This document shows positions 45,930 to 57,500 of a stretch of DNA of 64,000 nt, in pieces; positions within the stretch are counted from its first letter, which is position 1, and the number at the start of each line of letters is the position of its first letter. The stretch covers positions 6,073,246-6,137,245 of the forward strand of contig NC_087081.1 in assembly GCF_026151205.1 (NCBI RefSeq), read 5' to 3'. Under the pieces are notes generated by a model. It made no database searches, was not told the DNA's origin, and was given only the letters and a program-made list of their open reading frames with translations. The stretch is from Bolinopsis microptera (Eukaryota > Ctenophora > Tentaculata > Lobata > Bolinopsidae). The position numbers and the translations under genes are program-made.

Positions 45930-47825
45930 AATTGTTGAAAGTTATTGCTGTATAATTAGGGTAAAGATTTTTGGGCTTTAGCCACCAGGTGAAGAGACCC
46001 AAATTAAAAGATTGGTAAAATGAAAATAAGCTCATTGGCATATTCGATCAATAATAATAATATTGAGATTTTCTGCTTCACCAATATAACCAAATTAAAA
46101 TGATCTAATACTTTACTTAAACATTTGACGAATTCCTGCATGAGTCTGCACGAAGGATTGCTTTCTCTTCATCTTATAACTTAATAACATACCTTTCCAG
46201 CCATCAAGGCTGCAAGCTATACGATTTTCAGGTTCAGAGCGAGAAGACCTGCCACCACTGATGATCTAATAATCCCAAAAAGTGTTTGATAATGCATTTT
46301 GTATTAACCCCCATCAAAGTGACAGTGAAATAGAAAACGAAATGCGTGACTATATTGATAAAGCGATGTTGTTACAAATTGAGATTGAAAAGAGAAGCAA
46401 AAACACTTCAGTTATTATAAAGTTATAATAGGCACTGAGAAATTCTTAACATATATATTGTTACGAAATATTTTGCATTCCAGAAAATAATAATCAGTCG
46501 CGGATAAAATACAGGGGGTGGGACCAAAAGTCAGTACCCACTACCCATACGTTGGCCTTAATAATAATAGCTCAGTCACTGAGTGCCCAATTTAAATAAT
46601 TCTTTTTGGTATGACTTACTACCACCACTGGTTCGAGGAATTTTTCAAATCGAAAAATATTCGAGTTCATTTTTTTCAAATGAAGGTTCATTTTCGCATT
46701 TTATATTTGATAGTTTAGATAATCGGATCGAACCAAATTTTATTGAATTGTGTTTGGTCATTTAAATTAAGGTTGTCCTGAAACAATGAGAAGTATTTAT
46801 AGTATTCAACCTTCCTGACCCAATAAAGTGAGTAAAAATGAACTGAGGTTTGTTGCGTGATATGACTATAAACAGGATTAAACAGGATTAAACAGGATTA
46901 AACATGAAATTACCAGAGAGAACACTAACGGACTCGTCTTGGCTATACAAGAATGAATAAATCAATAAATAAAATTATCAAAACTGAATTATTTAAAAAT
47001 AGTAAAATTTAACCGTTTACAATTTCACGAAAATAAAAGAAGATCGTCTATAATAATTTAAGGTAATACAGTAAATAAAGTTCGAGTACGAGGATTATGA
47101 CTTATTCTTAGGATTTCGAAGGTTTGAAGAGTCTGTTATGTATTTCCCGAGTCATTAGTCAACTTGCAGCTACTTTTTTTAGAAAAACCAGAGTAATACC
47201 AGACCACACCTACACATGGCCCATAGCCAGCTGCTGGTAATACAGAAAAGTAACTTCACAGTCTGTTTCGGGGACATGGTTGGTATTTGGTGACAGGTCG
47301 GTTGTTATTAATATTATATATATTTTATATAAATATTATGAAACGTTATCTTTGACATTAAATTAGAAAGTTTTGAACTTAAAATATGCCTGCTGAACTA
47401 CTTTCGGTGGATCTTACTGTCTTAATGCCTCAAAAAAGTAAAGGGGGTAAATAGTATAGGGGGTAAATAGTATGGTGAGTATAAGGGCGGCGGTTGTGCT
47501 TGCCAGCACTGTGATACTGATAAGACTTCAAACTTAGAAATTTTGAAATCGTATTATCCCATTATCAAATATTCAATATTAATCAAAGTTACCTAGTGAA
47601 CACACTAATCGTTATTTTATCATGTACTTTCATCTTCGCCGAACATGATTAGAGATTACAATTACATGCCAAAAGTAGCAAGCAGAAGTTGTAGTAGTTG
47701 TGCAATGTTCCCTTTGTCTAGTTCGTCAGTTGTTTTGTCGTATATTTTAATTCGCTAGTTTCTGACAATTACGAAAAGATTTTTTTGATTTGCTCAATTA
47801 ACCCTAAAAATAAACAAACAGGGAA
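45930..47825. other. Intergenic; repeat fragment, no gene recognised
   Basis: AT-rich. A short triplication of aacaggattaa lies at about 46872-46903. At 47340-47520 there is a copy of the dispersed repeat's 3' part, ending cttgccagcactgtgata exactly as in the copies at 16175 and 24185. From about 47580 the upstream region of the next gene begins, similar to 48480-48700. Confidence 0.5.
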
Positions 47826-48823
47826 ATGTTTTCACTTGTCATTATTTGTCTGTTTGTCATGATCAAACGTCGAGTTCTTGCGCAAAGTTCCACCGAATTT
47901 CCCGTCAGTATCATGATCGATGGGGAACTTGGCTTGGATGGAGGTAAGAATACAACTACAAGTAAGCTATTATAGGTTTTGATTCTTAAATACACTGTTC
48001 AATGGACATGCTTTAGTGCTCGATATTATTGCGAGCTTAAATCAGCAAGCAAAATATTCACTGTTTTTATGATCACGATTTATCTATTCTTCAGGCCATC
48101 GTATAAATTCATCATAATTATATGATATCGCTTCTAGTTCTACTAATTCCACAGTAGATAGATAATATTATATTTATATTATAGTTCTACTATTTCTACA
48201 GTTGATAGTATTATTATATATTATAGTGGTATCTAATACATTTACTGGCACCCAATGTGAATTTAAATGTTTCCTTAACTAAAGATATGAAACGCAGTAC
48301 ATCAAATAAGAATTCACAAATGACAATGAATAGGAGAAGTTCACACTTTACTGCTTATATTTAATAGTTATATACGTGCCTCATGTGATTTGCCTGTAAC
48401 TTGCCCGTGACTTGCCCGTGACGTCAAGTGCCTGTGACTTGCTTGTGACTTGCCAGTACTGTTTTATCTTGTAGAAAATAACTCAAACGTTAAATTTTAA
48501 TACTTTCATCTTAGTCATACATGATTAATAATTACTACATGCAAAAGAAGCAAGCAGGAGACAAGCAATACAGCATTATCATAGTAGCTCGTGGTTGAGT
48601 AGGTACTTTGCCTAGTTCGGCAGTTTTCTGTCGTATATTTTAATTTGCTATCTTAATTCCAATAATCATACGAACAGATTTTTCTAATTTGTTTAACCAC
48701 AAAAATAAACAAGCAGGGCAATGTTTTCCCTTGTCATTATTTGTCTGTTTGTCATGATAAAACGTCGAGTTTATGCGCAAGGTTCCATAAGTGACATCGA
48801 TGGGGAACTTGGCTTGGACGGAG
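47580..48823 (+). repeat. Tandem duplication of promoter plus first exon
   Basis: About 0.9 kb, including upstream sequence (actttcatctt...acatgattag / acatgattaa, aagcaagcag), the 5' UTR and the first coding exon, occurs twice in direct order (about 47620-47950 and 48510-48830). The second copy has lost some codons between the signal peptide and the shared DGELGLDG end. Confidence 0.75.
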
Positions 48824-49943
48824 GTAAGAAAACAAATAAGTTATACTTATAGGTTGTGATTCTTAAAAACAGTACTGTTCGACGAATATATTTTAGCGCT
48901 CGATATAGTAGTGATCTTGAGTCGACAGGTAGACAATAAAATAATTTAATATAAGTAAAGAGTCAAGTCTTAATCAAAATTTAATTTTATTTAGAAACGT
49001 ATAACTATAAGTATAAAGCACTGTACTAGTGGTTTCTTGATTATAGTTAACTTTTATTTCAGGGACAGCATGGTGGGAAAACGATGAGGAAGTGGATGCT
49101 AGAATATCACCTTTCTTCCCTTTTAAAGCAAAGCTTTACATCGAAATGCTTGGTTCTGGAATCTTGGAGGGAGAAGTAGTTAATTTCACAATTGAAGTCA
49201 GCTTACAGGAGTTAATAGACTCATTTGGTCAGGGTGGATCGACGTATTCCAACCTAACTAGCATTTATTTTACTCTACAAGCAGATGAATGGGGAGTAAT
49301 AAAATCAAGTTTGGTCGTATTCGTCCTTGAACCGAACGAACTAATTACAGGAGAAAATCGTATAGAATGCTTTGTAACACAGAAAATGATCATTACTGAG
49401 ACCATAGAAATAGACTTTGTAGCTGAACTGTTAACAATTGATGGAATGCAAGGGTTAAGTTGGAAGAACATTGGTGGCGGTGACTGTGGGATACAACAGT
49501 TTTTGGGGGAAAACATTCTGCGAGAGGAGCAGACATACAGGGTTAACTTAGTGTTGGAGTCACTGACTGAGGGATATTCGCCTTCACAAGTCAACGAGAA
49601 GCTTGGATTTACGTATGAAATGATCGGTGTTCGAATAGGTAGTATATCATACTTAACTTTCCATACATATCATTACACATTCAATGCAGACCATTGTATA
49701 TTGTCAGCATATAGTTATATTTATTATTATATTACTATTATTATACTAGTACTGAATACTATATATTATGATCTTATGATGGTGGCTTTGCATGTTTCCT
49801 TAACAACAGATATGAAACCCAGTATATATCATTATCAATGAGAAGTGACGGTAGACGAGGCATTCTTGACTGTAATTACTGGCCAGTCTGCGGTGGTAGC
49901 TGTAAAAGTTAAAATGACGTGGGACCACTTAGCGGAAAGTTAG
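47826..49943 (+). CDS. Secreted protein gene of unknown family with two duplicated first exons (3' end unresolved)
   Basis: Candidate first exons 47826-47943 (MFSLVIICLFVMIKRRVLAQ...) and 48721-48823 (MFSLVIICLFVMIKRRVYAQ...) both encode a signal peptide, both end DGELGLDG, and both finish phase 1 with GG|GTAAGA. Either splices to 49063-49638 (TTTCAG|GG ACA GCA TGG TGG), about 190 residues of beta-rich sequence with few Cys. The next exon could start at 49843 (EVTVDEAFLTVITGQSAV), but its frame stops at 49941-49943. Coding-like sequence continues in another frame to about 50041 (QGNQVSVKLWLDVRQKTKR, then GTAAGT), so there is probably a frameshift or a missed intron. A transposon end follows at 50098. 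I do not recognise the family. Confidence 0.65.
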
Positions 49944-50097
49944 CCGTTTATAGATGGAGGTGAACACAGAACGAAAGTGGAGACAAGGAAACCAAGTTTC
50001 TGTTAAACTTTGGTTGGATGTCCGCCAAAAGACAAAACGAAATTGTAAGTTAATATTGACTTCCATACCAGTACCACCTTACTGGGCCGCGCTCAGC

Positions 50098-50155
50098 CTG
50101 TCATTCCGCCAAATCTATATTAATGAACATAATAGCCTGGGGTCCTCAGGTAAGT
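50098..50155. mobile_element. Transposon end (compound TIR), inverted relative to 38323
   Basis: Reads ttactgggccgcgctcagcc tgtcattccgcc, then gaacataatagcctggggtc ctcaggtaa, the mirror of the end at 38323-38390 and of the left end of the element at 24606. It may be a solo end or the far terminus of a large element. Confidence 0.6.
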
Positions 50156-51312
50156 ACCACCGGCACCTATATGGTAGTACTACTTGAAAGTGCATAAGTA
50201 AGGGATTTTTGGTAATCTGTTGATGAGTAGAGAAATTGATGACTTATTATTTCTCAATATCTTATTTCAGGATGAACCATTATTCAATAGAACGATAAAT
50301 GAGTATGACGGAGTAGTTTAGGAGTAGCAAGAACTTGGAATGACTGAGAGGGAGACTGAGAGGATGTGATCGCTCAAAACGATTTTTGAGCGATCTGCAC
50401 AATGATATTATTTCATTTCTGCACAACGATATCATCAAATTCAGTGTTTTTATACTCCAACCGGGCAATGATAGCGATAACTTTCCATTTAAATTTCATG
50501 TTTTCAATTGATGATTATGACATTGATAATTAAGTAGTATTTAATTTTTTTATAAAATGCGAGGCTTTTATTTTTAGATTAATAGCGGGTATCTATCAGT
50601 ATCAAGCAGCATATTTTAAAAGATAAACTGTAATTTAGGGTTTTTGTTTAAAAATAATAAAAAGTTAAACTACAGTTTTGGTTTATAATTATACTTATAG
50701 CTCCAGTCTGTATTCACAATATTATAATATATTATTTGGACAGTTGTAATACAATTACATATATTTGATAATTGATATAAATTGTTAAAACTCAACTGTA
50801 AAAACGTTAAAAAGTTAAAATGGTGAAATAAAGTTACAATATAATTCGAAACTATGGAAATTAATCATTACCACAATTAAATTCAAATAACACCCACTTT
50901 ATATTGACCATATTTTGGATCATAGCTAGTTAATAGACTTTACTAGTTACACTTACAGTAATAGTATGAAATCAATAAATTAAAATGAAAATATCGACAC
51001 TCTGTCGCAACTACAATTAGTACAATCGTGGAAATATTACTATTTACTAATTCTAGACTTTAAGTTCAACTTTAACTAAGCCGCGTCAAGTAATTTAACT
51101 TAACCCTTCCGTGTACATATAAAATAATTGCAAAAGTAAATAGCTCAAAAATATTCTGTTCCAAAAATAAGAGTTTTTCACCTCCAAATTTTCACGTCAT
51201 GATCGAGCACCCTTATCTCAGACCGATTTTGATTACTTATACTTGGCTTGTGTCACATGGGTTCAATACTGTCTTCTGAATCTGATTGGTTAGCTTAAAC
51301 CGCATTGTGATT
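50156..51312. other. Intergenic; no gene recognised
   Basis: AT-rich sequence lying after both the unknown secreted gene and the 3' end of the minus-strand zinc-finger gene. Minus-strand AATAAA-type signals are present near 50566-50575, about 0.9 kb beyond the zinc-finger stop codon, but none is compelling. Confidence 0.45.
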
Positions 51313-51515
51313 GTCACAAGGCTTTGAACACGTGATTTACAACACGTGTCACGGGGCTTTGAACACGTGATTTACAGCACGCGTCACGAGGCTTTGAACA
51401 CGTGATTTGCAACACGTGTCACGAGGCTTTGAACACGTGATTTACAGCACGTGTCACGAGGCTTTGAACACGTGATTAACAACACGTGTCACGAGGCTTT
51501 GAACACGTGATTTAC
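51313..51515. repeat. 35-bp repeats rich in CACGTG overlapping the zinc-finger gene's stop
   Basis: About six units; on the minus strand each reads CACGTGTTCAAAGCCTCGTG then ACACGTG(C/T)TGTAAAT. Each unit carries two CACGTG cores. The unit nearest the gene contains the last codons (VNHVFKAS) and the TGA of the zinc-finger protein, so the array is an amplification of the coding end plus the start of the 3' UTR. Confidence 0.9.
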
Positions 51516-54500
51516 GCGCTCATGATCCACTAACTCGGACTGGTTCTGGCACCATACTCCGCAGAACTTGCAGATGTTAAGATCCATATGTTGAGCTTGG
51601 TGGGTGAGTAGCTTGCGTTGGGTGGAGAATGTCTTGGTGCAGAAGTGGCACACTTTATCAGCCTGACTTGCACTTGCACCGTCTGAAAATTAGACATTTT
51701 TAGTAGAGGCTTTTATTTTGGTCATTTTATAGACCCCTCTCCACTTTTATAATCATCTGTAAGTTTATAAACTTAAAGCTATTGTGTAGAAATTACACCA
51801 GCGTAACCATTTTTAAACTGTCTCCCCCTTAAGCTGCTTACGTTAAATGTGGACGATTCCTTAGGCCCTGGCAAGCGCCCCTTCTGAAATGGGGAGACAT
51901 TCGGTCAGCTTATACCATTTATAAGGAGCAATTATATATTTGGCTGTTCACTGTTTGTTAGTATGATTATGGTACAAGTCGACCTTAACATTGATAAAGC
52001 TCTGAAGAGGCAGTCGAATGATGCATAATTTCTACTTAAAGTTGAATGAGCAATTTGATCCAATTCAAACGAAACTAAGTTTCTACGGCCGGTTAAATCA
52101 TAAATAACCATATGAAAATAAAATAATTCACCCAGCTAAAAAACAGTTAAATAATAAAATCTGAAAAGATCGACCTACTTAGTTTAGCGTTAGCCTCCAG
52201 AATCTCCTGGTTATGAGTGTTAATATGTTTTAGGTAGTCAGCTTCAAGACAGAACTTCTTGAAACAGAGCGTACAGGTTCGGGGTGCCACAAAGTCTTTA
52301 CTGTTAGCCGTGTTCCTTCTGAGGAGAGATATGTTCATTGTGAATGGTTCATGTTGGGAGAATCATTACCACCCGCGTGAGTCTAGGATAATATTTTTAC
52401 ATACCTTACTCGGGAATATTATAACCGGGATAAAGTGGTGGGTTTTTGAAGATTCCGCCATATTTTTCCCGGTCAAAAATTTTACCAGTCATAAAAAAAC
52501 CCGCCGACTCAGATTATGGGGTTCCAAGGGGGTGGTGATCATCATATTTTACCTGAAGTCTCATATGTGCGAGAGAAGACTTTTGAAGCAGTCATGGATG
52601 GAGGGCTGTAACTTTATTGGCGGTTGCTACCATAATTTCGTTATAAAAATCACAATTTGGTTATAGAAATCAGATTTCAGGGTAGACCGTGATTCTCACT
52701 TCTCTTGCCCATGAATCAGTGAATCGTAGAGAAGAAAACAATTTATATGTTATAGAAGAAAACGAAAATAATAATAATATATAATACATATTATAATAAT
52801 AATATACGTAACTGGTTAAAATTAATTAAAAAACAAACAAATGATGTCATCCTCTCGTCAAATGAAAAACTGTTGCATATGTACACAATTTATTTTTAAA
52901 AATGATTATTAGCGCTCTATCATAATCAGTGCAGGGGGCATTAGCGATAATGAGAATGAGAATACGCTTTATTGAAGATTTGACTTATTATTGCTTACAT
53001 TTATTTTCCTTTAAATAGACGTGTCTTTTTTTCTATTTCTGAGTAATATCAATAACTGTAAATTGAAATAACTTCTTTAACAAGTAACAAAAACAGAAAT
53101 TTCGGTTGAAAATTTGTTGACCTCTGAAAAAAAACTTGAAAGGTCGGCCACCGGTAAATACATGACCGGGATAATTTGGCGGGTTTTGGGAAAGTCCGCC
53201 ATATTTTCCCGGTCATTAATTTTCCCAGTCATAAATTAACCCGCTATAATATTCCCGAGTAAGGTAATCTAATAATCGTGATTTATATCTTTATATGCGT
53301 TGTGACCTATAAAGCTATAAATATTAGCGTATGTAAATCGATATCCCTGTTTGAACGGGATGGTAGCGTTATCGCTGTCACTTATCTTAGTCGAAATTCT
53401 TCTGTGCAAATATTCATTACAAATACAAGCCCGCATGACTTGCTTTAAGAATATTTCAGTACGTTTACTTGCGCATGAAGTGATAATTTGCATGTTTGCA
53501 ACTTTTTTCAACGAGTAGTTGAATTTGATCGATTGATTTTATTTGTGCTTCTCTTATGAGAAAGAGAACTTTTTACCGTGAAATCTAAAAAATATCTTGT
53601 TTTGCTTTTTTTCTTTTTGTAAGGCTAAGTAACGATATCTCATCAGGTAATGCAAATAAAACTACCAGAGGAGAAGTAAGAAGCTAAACAACCTGCAAGT
53701 TCGGATGAAATAAAAGTGATTGTTGCACCTGCAGACAATCCTCCTTTCTTCGTACAGAGTCATGAGATAACGCGATGGAGTGACGAATTTAATAAAAAGA
53801 TTGAAAACGGGGTACTATGGCTGATTGATGGATTCAATGGAAATTGGAATGAAGTTTCGGACTGTATTAGCTTATTGAAAGGATGGGAAGTCGAAGTAAC
53901 GTTCGACAATATCAAGGTTATAACAACATTTGCACTGACATTTGATATTGTTTAGCTTATCGAGGAGATTAATAATTGGTTCAAAATTTATCTAAAGGCA
54001 GAGAACTTTGGGAGGATCTTGAGAACAATTCACACGCTCAGAAAATTAGGATTTTCAGAGGAAAGGCTCACTAACAAAGTTACAGTAACTCAGATAGTGT
54101 TGGATTTTGTGAACAGCTCTGGAAAAGAAAATTTCAAAAACATTCTCACTGTAGAGTTCAACGATTTCGATAAAATCATTTTAAACACGCTATTGAAAGC
54201 AGAAAACAACCATTTTGATATTTTGCTGGATGTTCTGGTTGATAAGATAGACGTTAACGAGAAATGTAAAACAGTACTCGATTTACTTGGAAAGATCCTG
54301 AAATCAGACGAAGCAGACGTGCTATGTGTGTTCTCGCTGCAAGTTAGTGGATATTGAGATAAATCGGCACACTACTAGTTACCATAGTAACGGATATTGA
54401 GATAGTTAAATCACACTTTGCCAACTCGATTAAAGGTTTGTTTCAAACAAGCAACGTGGCTCCATATAATATAAGATTGGAACTATTGCGTCGGACTCGA

Positions 54501-57500
54501 TGTTGGAGACAATATTCGATTAAAAACCGTAACCTAGAGTGTTGGCACTTCGCAGAAATAGTGCTTGACTGGATTGAGGTGAACGACCTTGACTTTTCTC
54601 TAAATTCCCTAAAGCCGAAACGAGACTATGATTTTAGAATACTTGATGAGTTGCGATCTATAGTTTATGACGATCTTAACAGGAACATGTCGAAACAGTG
54701 CAGAATTTTACGAATATTCAGTTCATATGAAGATAAAATTCGATAAAATATGCTCTTCAGCCCTTCCCAGTTATCATTAAAGGATGATCAATTGGTTGAT
54801 GCTTTGATGGCGTCACCGGTGCATTTGAGGCGACTATTCCAATCAGTAACTGGATCTTTCGCCAGAATTGTAATGTTTTCTTTACGTATTTTCACTATTT
54901 TAGAGATTGCGTTTCTCCTTTATGTCATTGCATCTAGCATTGCAGAAGAGATTTTAAAAATGTAGAGATGCAGTTGACCAAGTCACATTAACTTAAGACT
55001 AGCTAATTATTCTGTAGTGACAGTTCATCCTTATTTTAAATCTATGGTACGGTTTTTACCTTCAGGTTGAATTGAAACTCTTTAATTTGAACGGTTAGGA
55101 TTTTACTTGAGAAATGCCCGTTTTTAGGGGGGGGGGGGGGGTACCACCCCCCCTCCGTATATTATCTTTGCTACCGCAAATGAATTTCATTCAGATACTG
55201 TATTTGTATCTACTTTCACGAGAACTCACGGTGAATTAGTAGATTTTTTAAACACCTTTTTTTAAACACCTAAAATTAGATTATTCTAATTTCTTGGAAA
55301 TACACAGCAAGCATCGATTATAAGTCTATTCTTGTAGTATCATTTTTGTATTCGACTGATTTGATTCAATTGAAAGGTTCCATAACAAAATTTTTCTAAT
55401 TTGTAGAAGAACTAAAATGTGTATTACTTAACCAAAGAGCTAAAAAATTAAATAAATTAAAATAATAAATAATTAAAATAAATAATATGAAAGTCTAACC
55501 TAGACTGGTGGTTTTGGAGGCCGAGAGAAGTAGGAAATGATTTCTGACACGCCTCACAGCGTACTCCCAACATACTGCCGTGTAGTGCTTTGTGTCGTGT
55601 TATATCTCCTTCAAACCCAAACGAATAGAAACACCTGACACGTGACAGTTAGTGACACGTGACAGTTAATGACCGATCAGCAGAAAGTCTGTTTTAAGTC
55701 TGACTACGTTATTTTATAAAGTGTATATTTTCTAGAAACGTTTTGGAAAAATAAAATACTCCAATAGCAATGCAATGATATATTATTCCAACTAATCATT
55801 AAACTTCAATTGGCCAGCTAATTAACTAATTACCTTACTAATTATCTAATTAGCTGCACAGTACCTGGGACACCTGAGGGAGACCCTGTTGGAGCACTTT
55901 ATCCTGTGACTATCCAACTGGAACTGCACTCCAAACACTCTCCCACACGTCTCACACAATGTCCCCCACGCACTCTTGTTACCTGGCAGGGTAGCGTGAC
56001 GTCACGTGACGTGTGACGTCACGTGACGTCACACGTGACATCACGCGGCGTTACTCGAGGGAGGACCCCGGGTTATCTAGTCCAGTCTGACCACTTTATT
56101 TTAATACTTTCAGCACTACTATATGACGAATAATTTGAGGAAGCGATGGTGACACACAAGGTGACACACAAGGTGACACACAGGGTGACAGACAGGGTGA
56201 CAGACAGGGTGACATACAGGGTGACACACAAGGTGACACACAGGGTGACAGACAGGGTGACAGACAGGGTGACATACAGGGTGACACACAGGGTGACACA
56301 CAGGGTGACACACAGGGTGACAGACAGGGTGACAGACAGGGTGACAGACATGGTGACAGACAGGGTGACAGACAGGGTGACAGACAGGGTGACAGACAGG
56401 GTGACACACAGGGTGATACACAGGGTGACACACAAGGTGACACACAGGGTGACACACAGGGTGACACACAGGGTGACACACAGGGTGACACACAGGGTGA
56501 CACACAGGGTGACACACAGGATGACACACAGGGTGACACACAGGGTGACACACAGTGTAAAAGTAACACACAGGGTGACACACAGGGTGACACACAGGGT
56601 GACACAATTTACACATGAATTATGATTGATGAATGATGATGAATATTAGGGAGACCCCGTAACAGTTCCTGAAGATAGTAAAACGTAAATGTGGCAGATC
56701 TGAGAGAAAAAGGATCTGAACCCCAGTATAATTGATATAATATTTAACTATTCAGTTGCATAGTAGTGTCCGAATTGCACTGATTCTAGCCCGAGTAGTG
56801 TTCGAAAGGGCGCCCTGTTTTGACATACCTCCTGAGCCGGTACTCATTTCCTCTCTGAGCTAGCTAGTGTATATCAGTTTCTTGTTGGTGTTTTGTCTGT
56901 GTTTGTTTGTCCGTAGTAGGAATTTACTGTAACTTTGGAGACTGGGCGCAGTAATGTCCCAGAGGGTTTGTAACATCATGGATGCTGACTAAGCTTACCT
57001 GATCCTCTCCAACTTGTATTAGTACACTACTTCATTCACACCAGTCATTTCACTACATTAAACTGATTGAGGTTAAATGCCCTTTGTACATGCTGAAGCG
57101 ATATGCTATGATGAGTGGAATATGAGTTAGGATCAGTTTGGTCCGTTTCATGGCAAAAACATTTATTGATTTAATATTTAACTAACCATCTGGATGGTTT
57201 AGTTCTACATGTTTATCGTAGTGAGCTTGAACACAGAACGCCATTTTACACATCTCGCAACACTTTAGTGACCTGATAACCGGATGGTTAGATAAAACCA
57301 ACAAAGTTGCCAAAAGGTATAAATGTGACGTTCTAGGCTGATTGACGCAAATTTTTAATCTAAAAGGAATTTAATGATTTGAGTTGCTGCAATAGTCCCT
57401 TAAACTTTAATTTGTTGATCTCTTCTAACATATTTAGGTAATTGTATTTGTACTACATCGGGACTTTATTTCTCATTATCTTCAGTTAACTATTCAGTTT

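Noticed and set aside
56096-56625. Long SPCV / HPVC / RVTH open frames on both strands
   Set aside because: Artefacts of the 12-bp minisatellite, whose period is a multiple of three.
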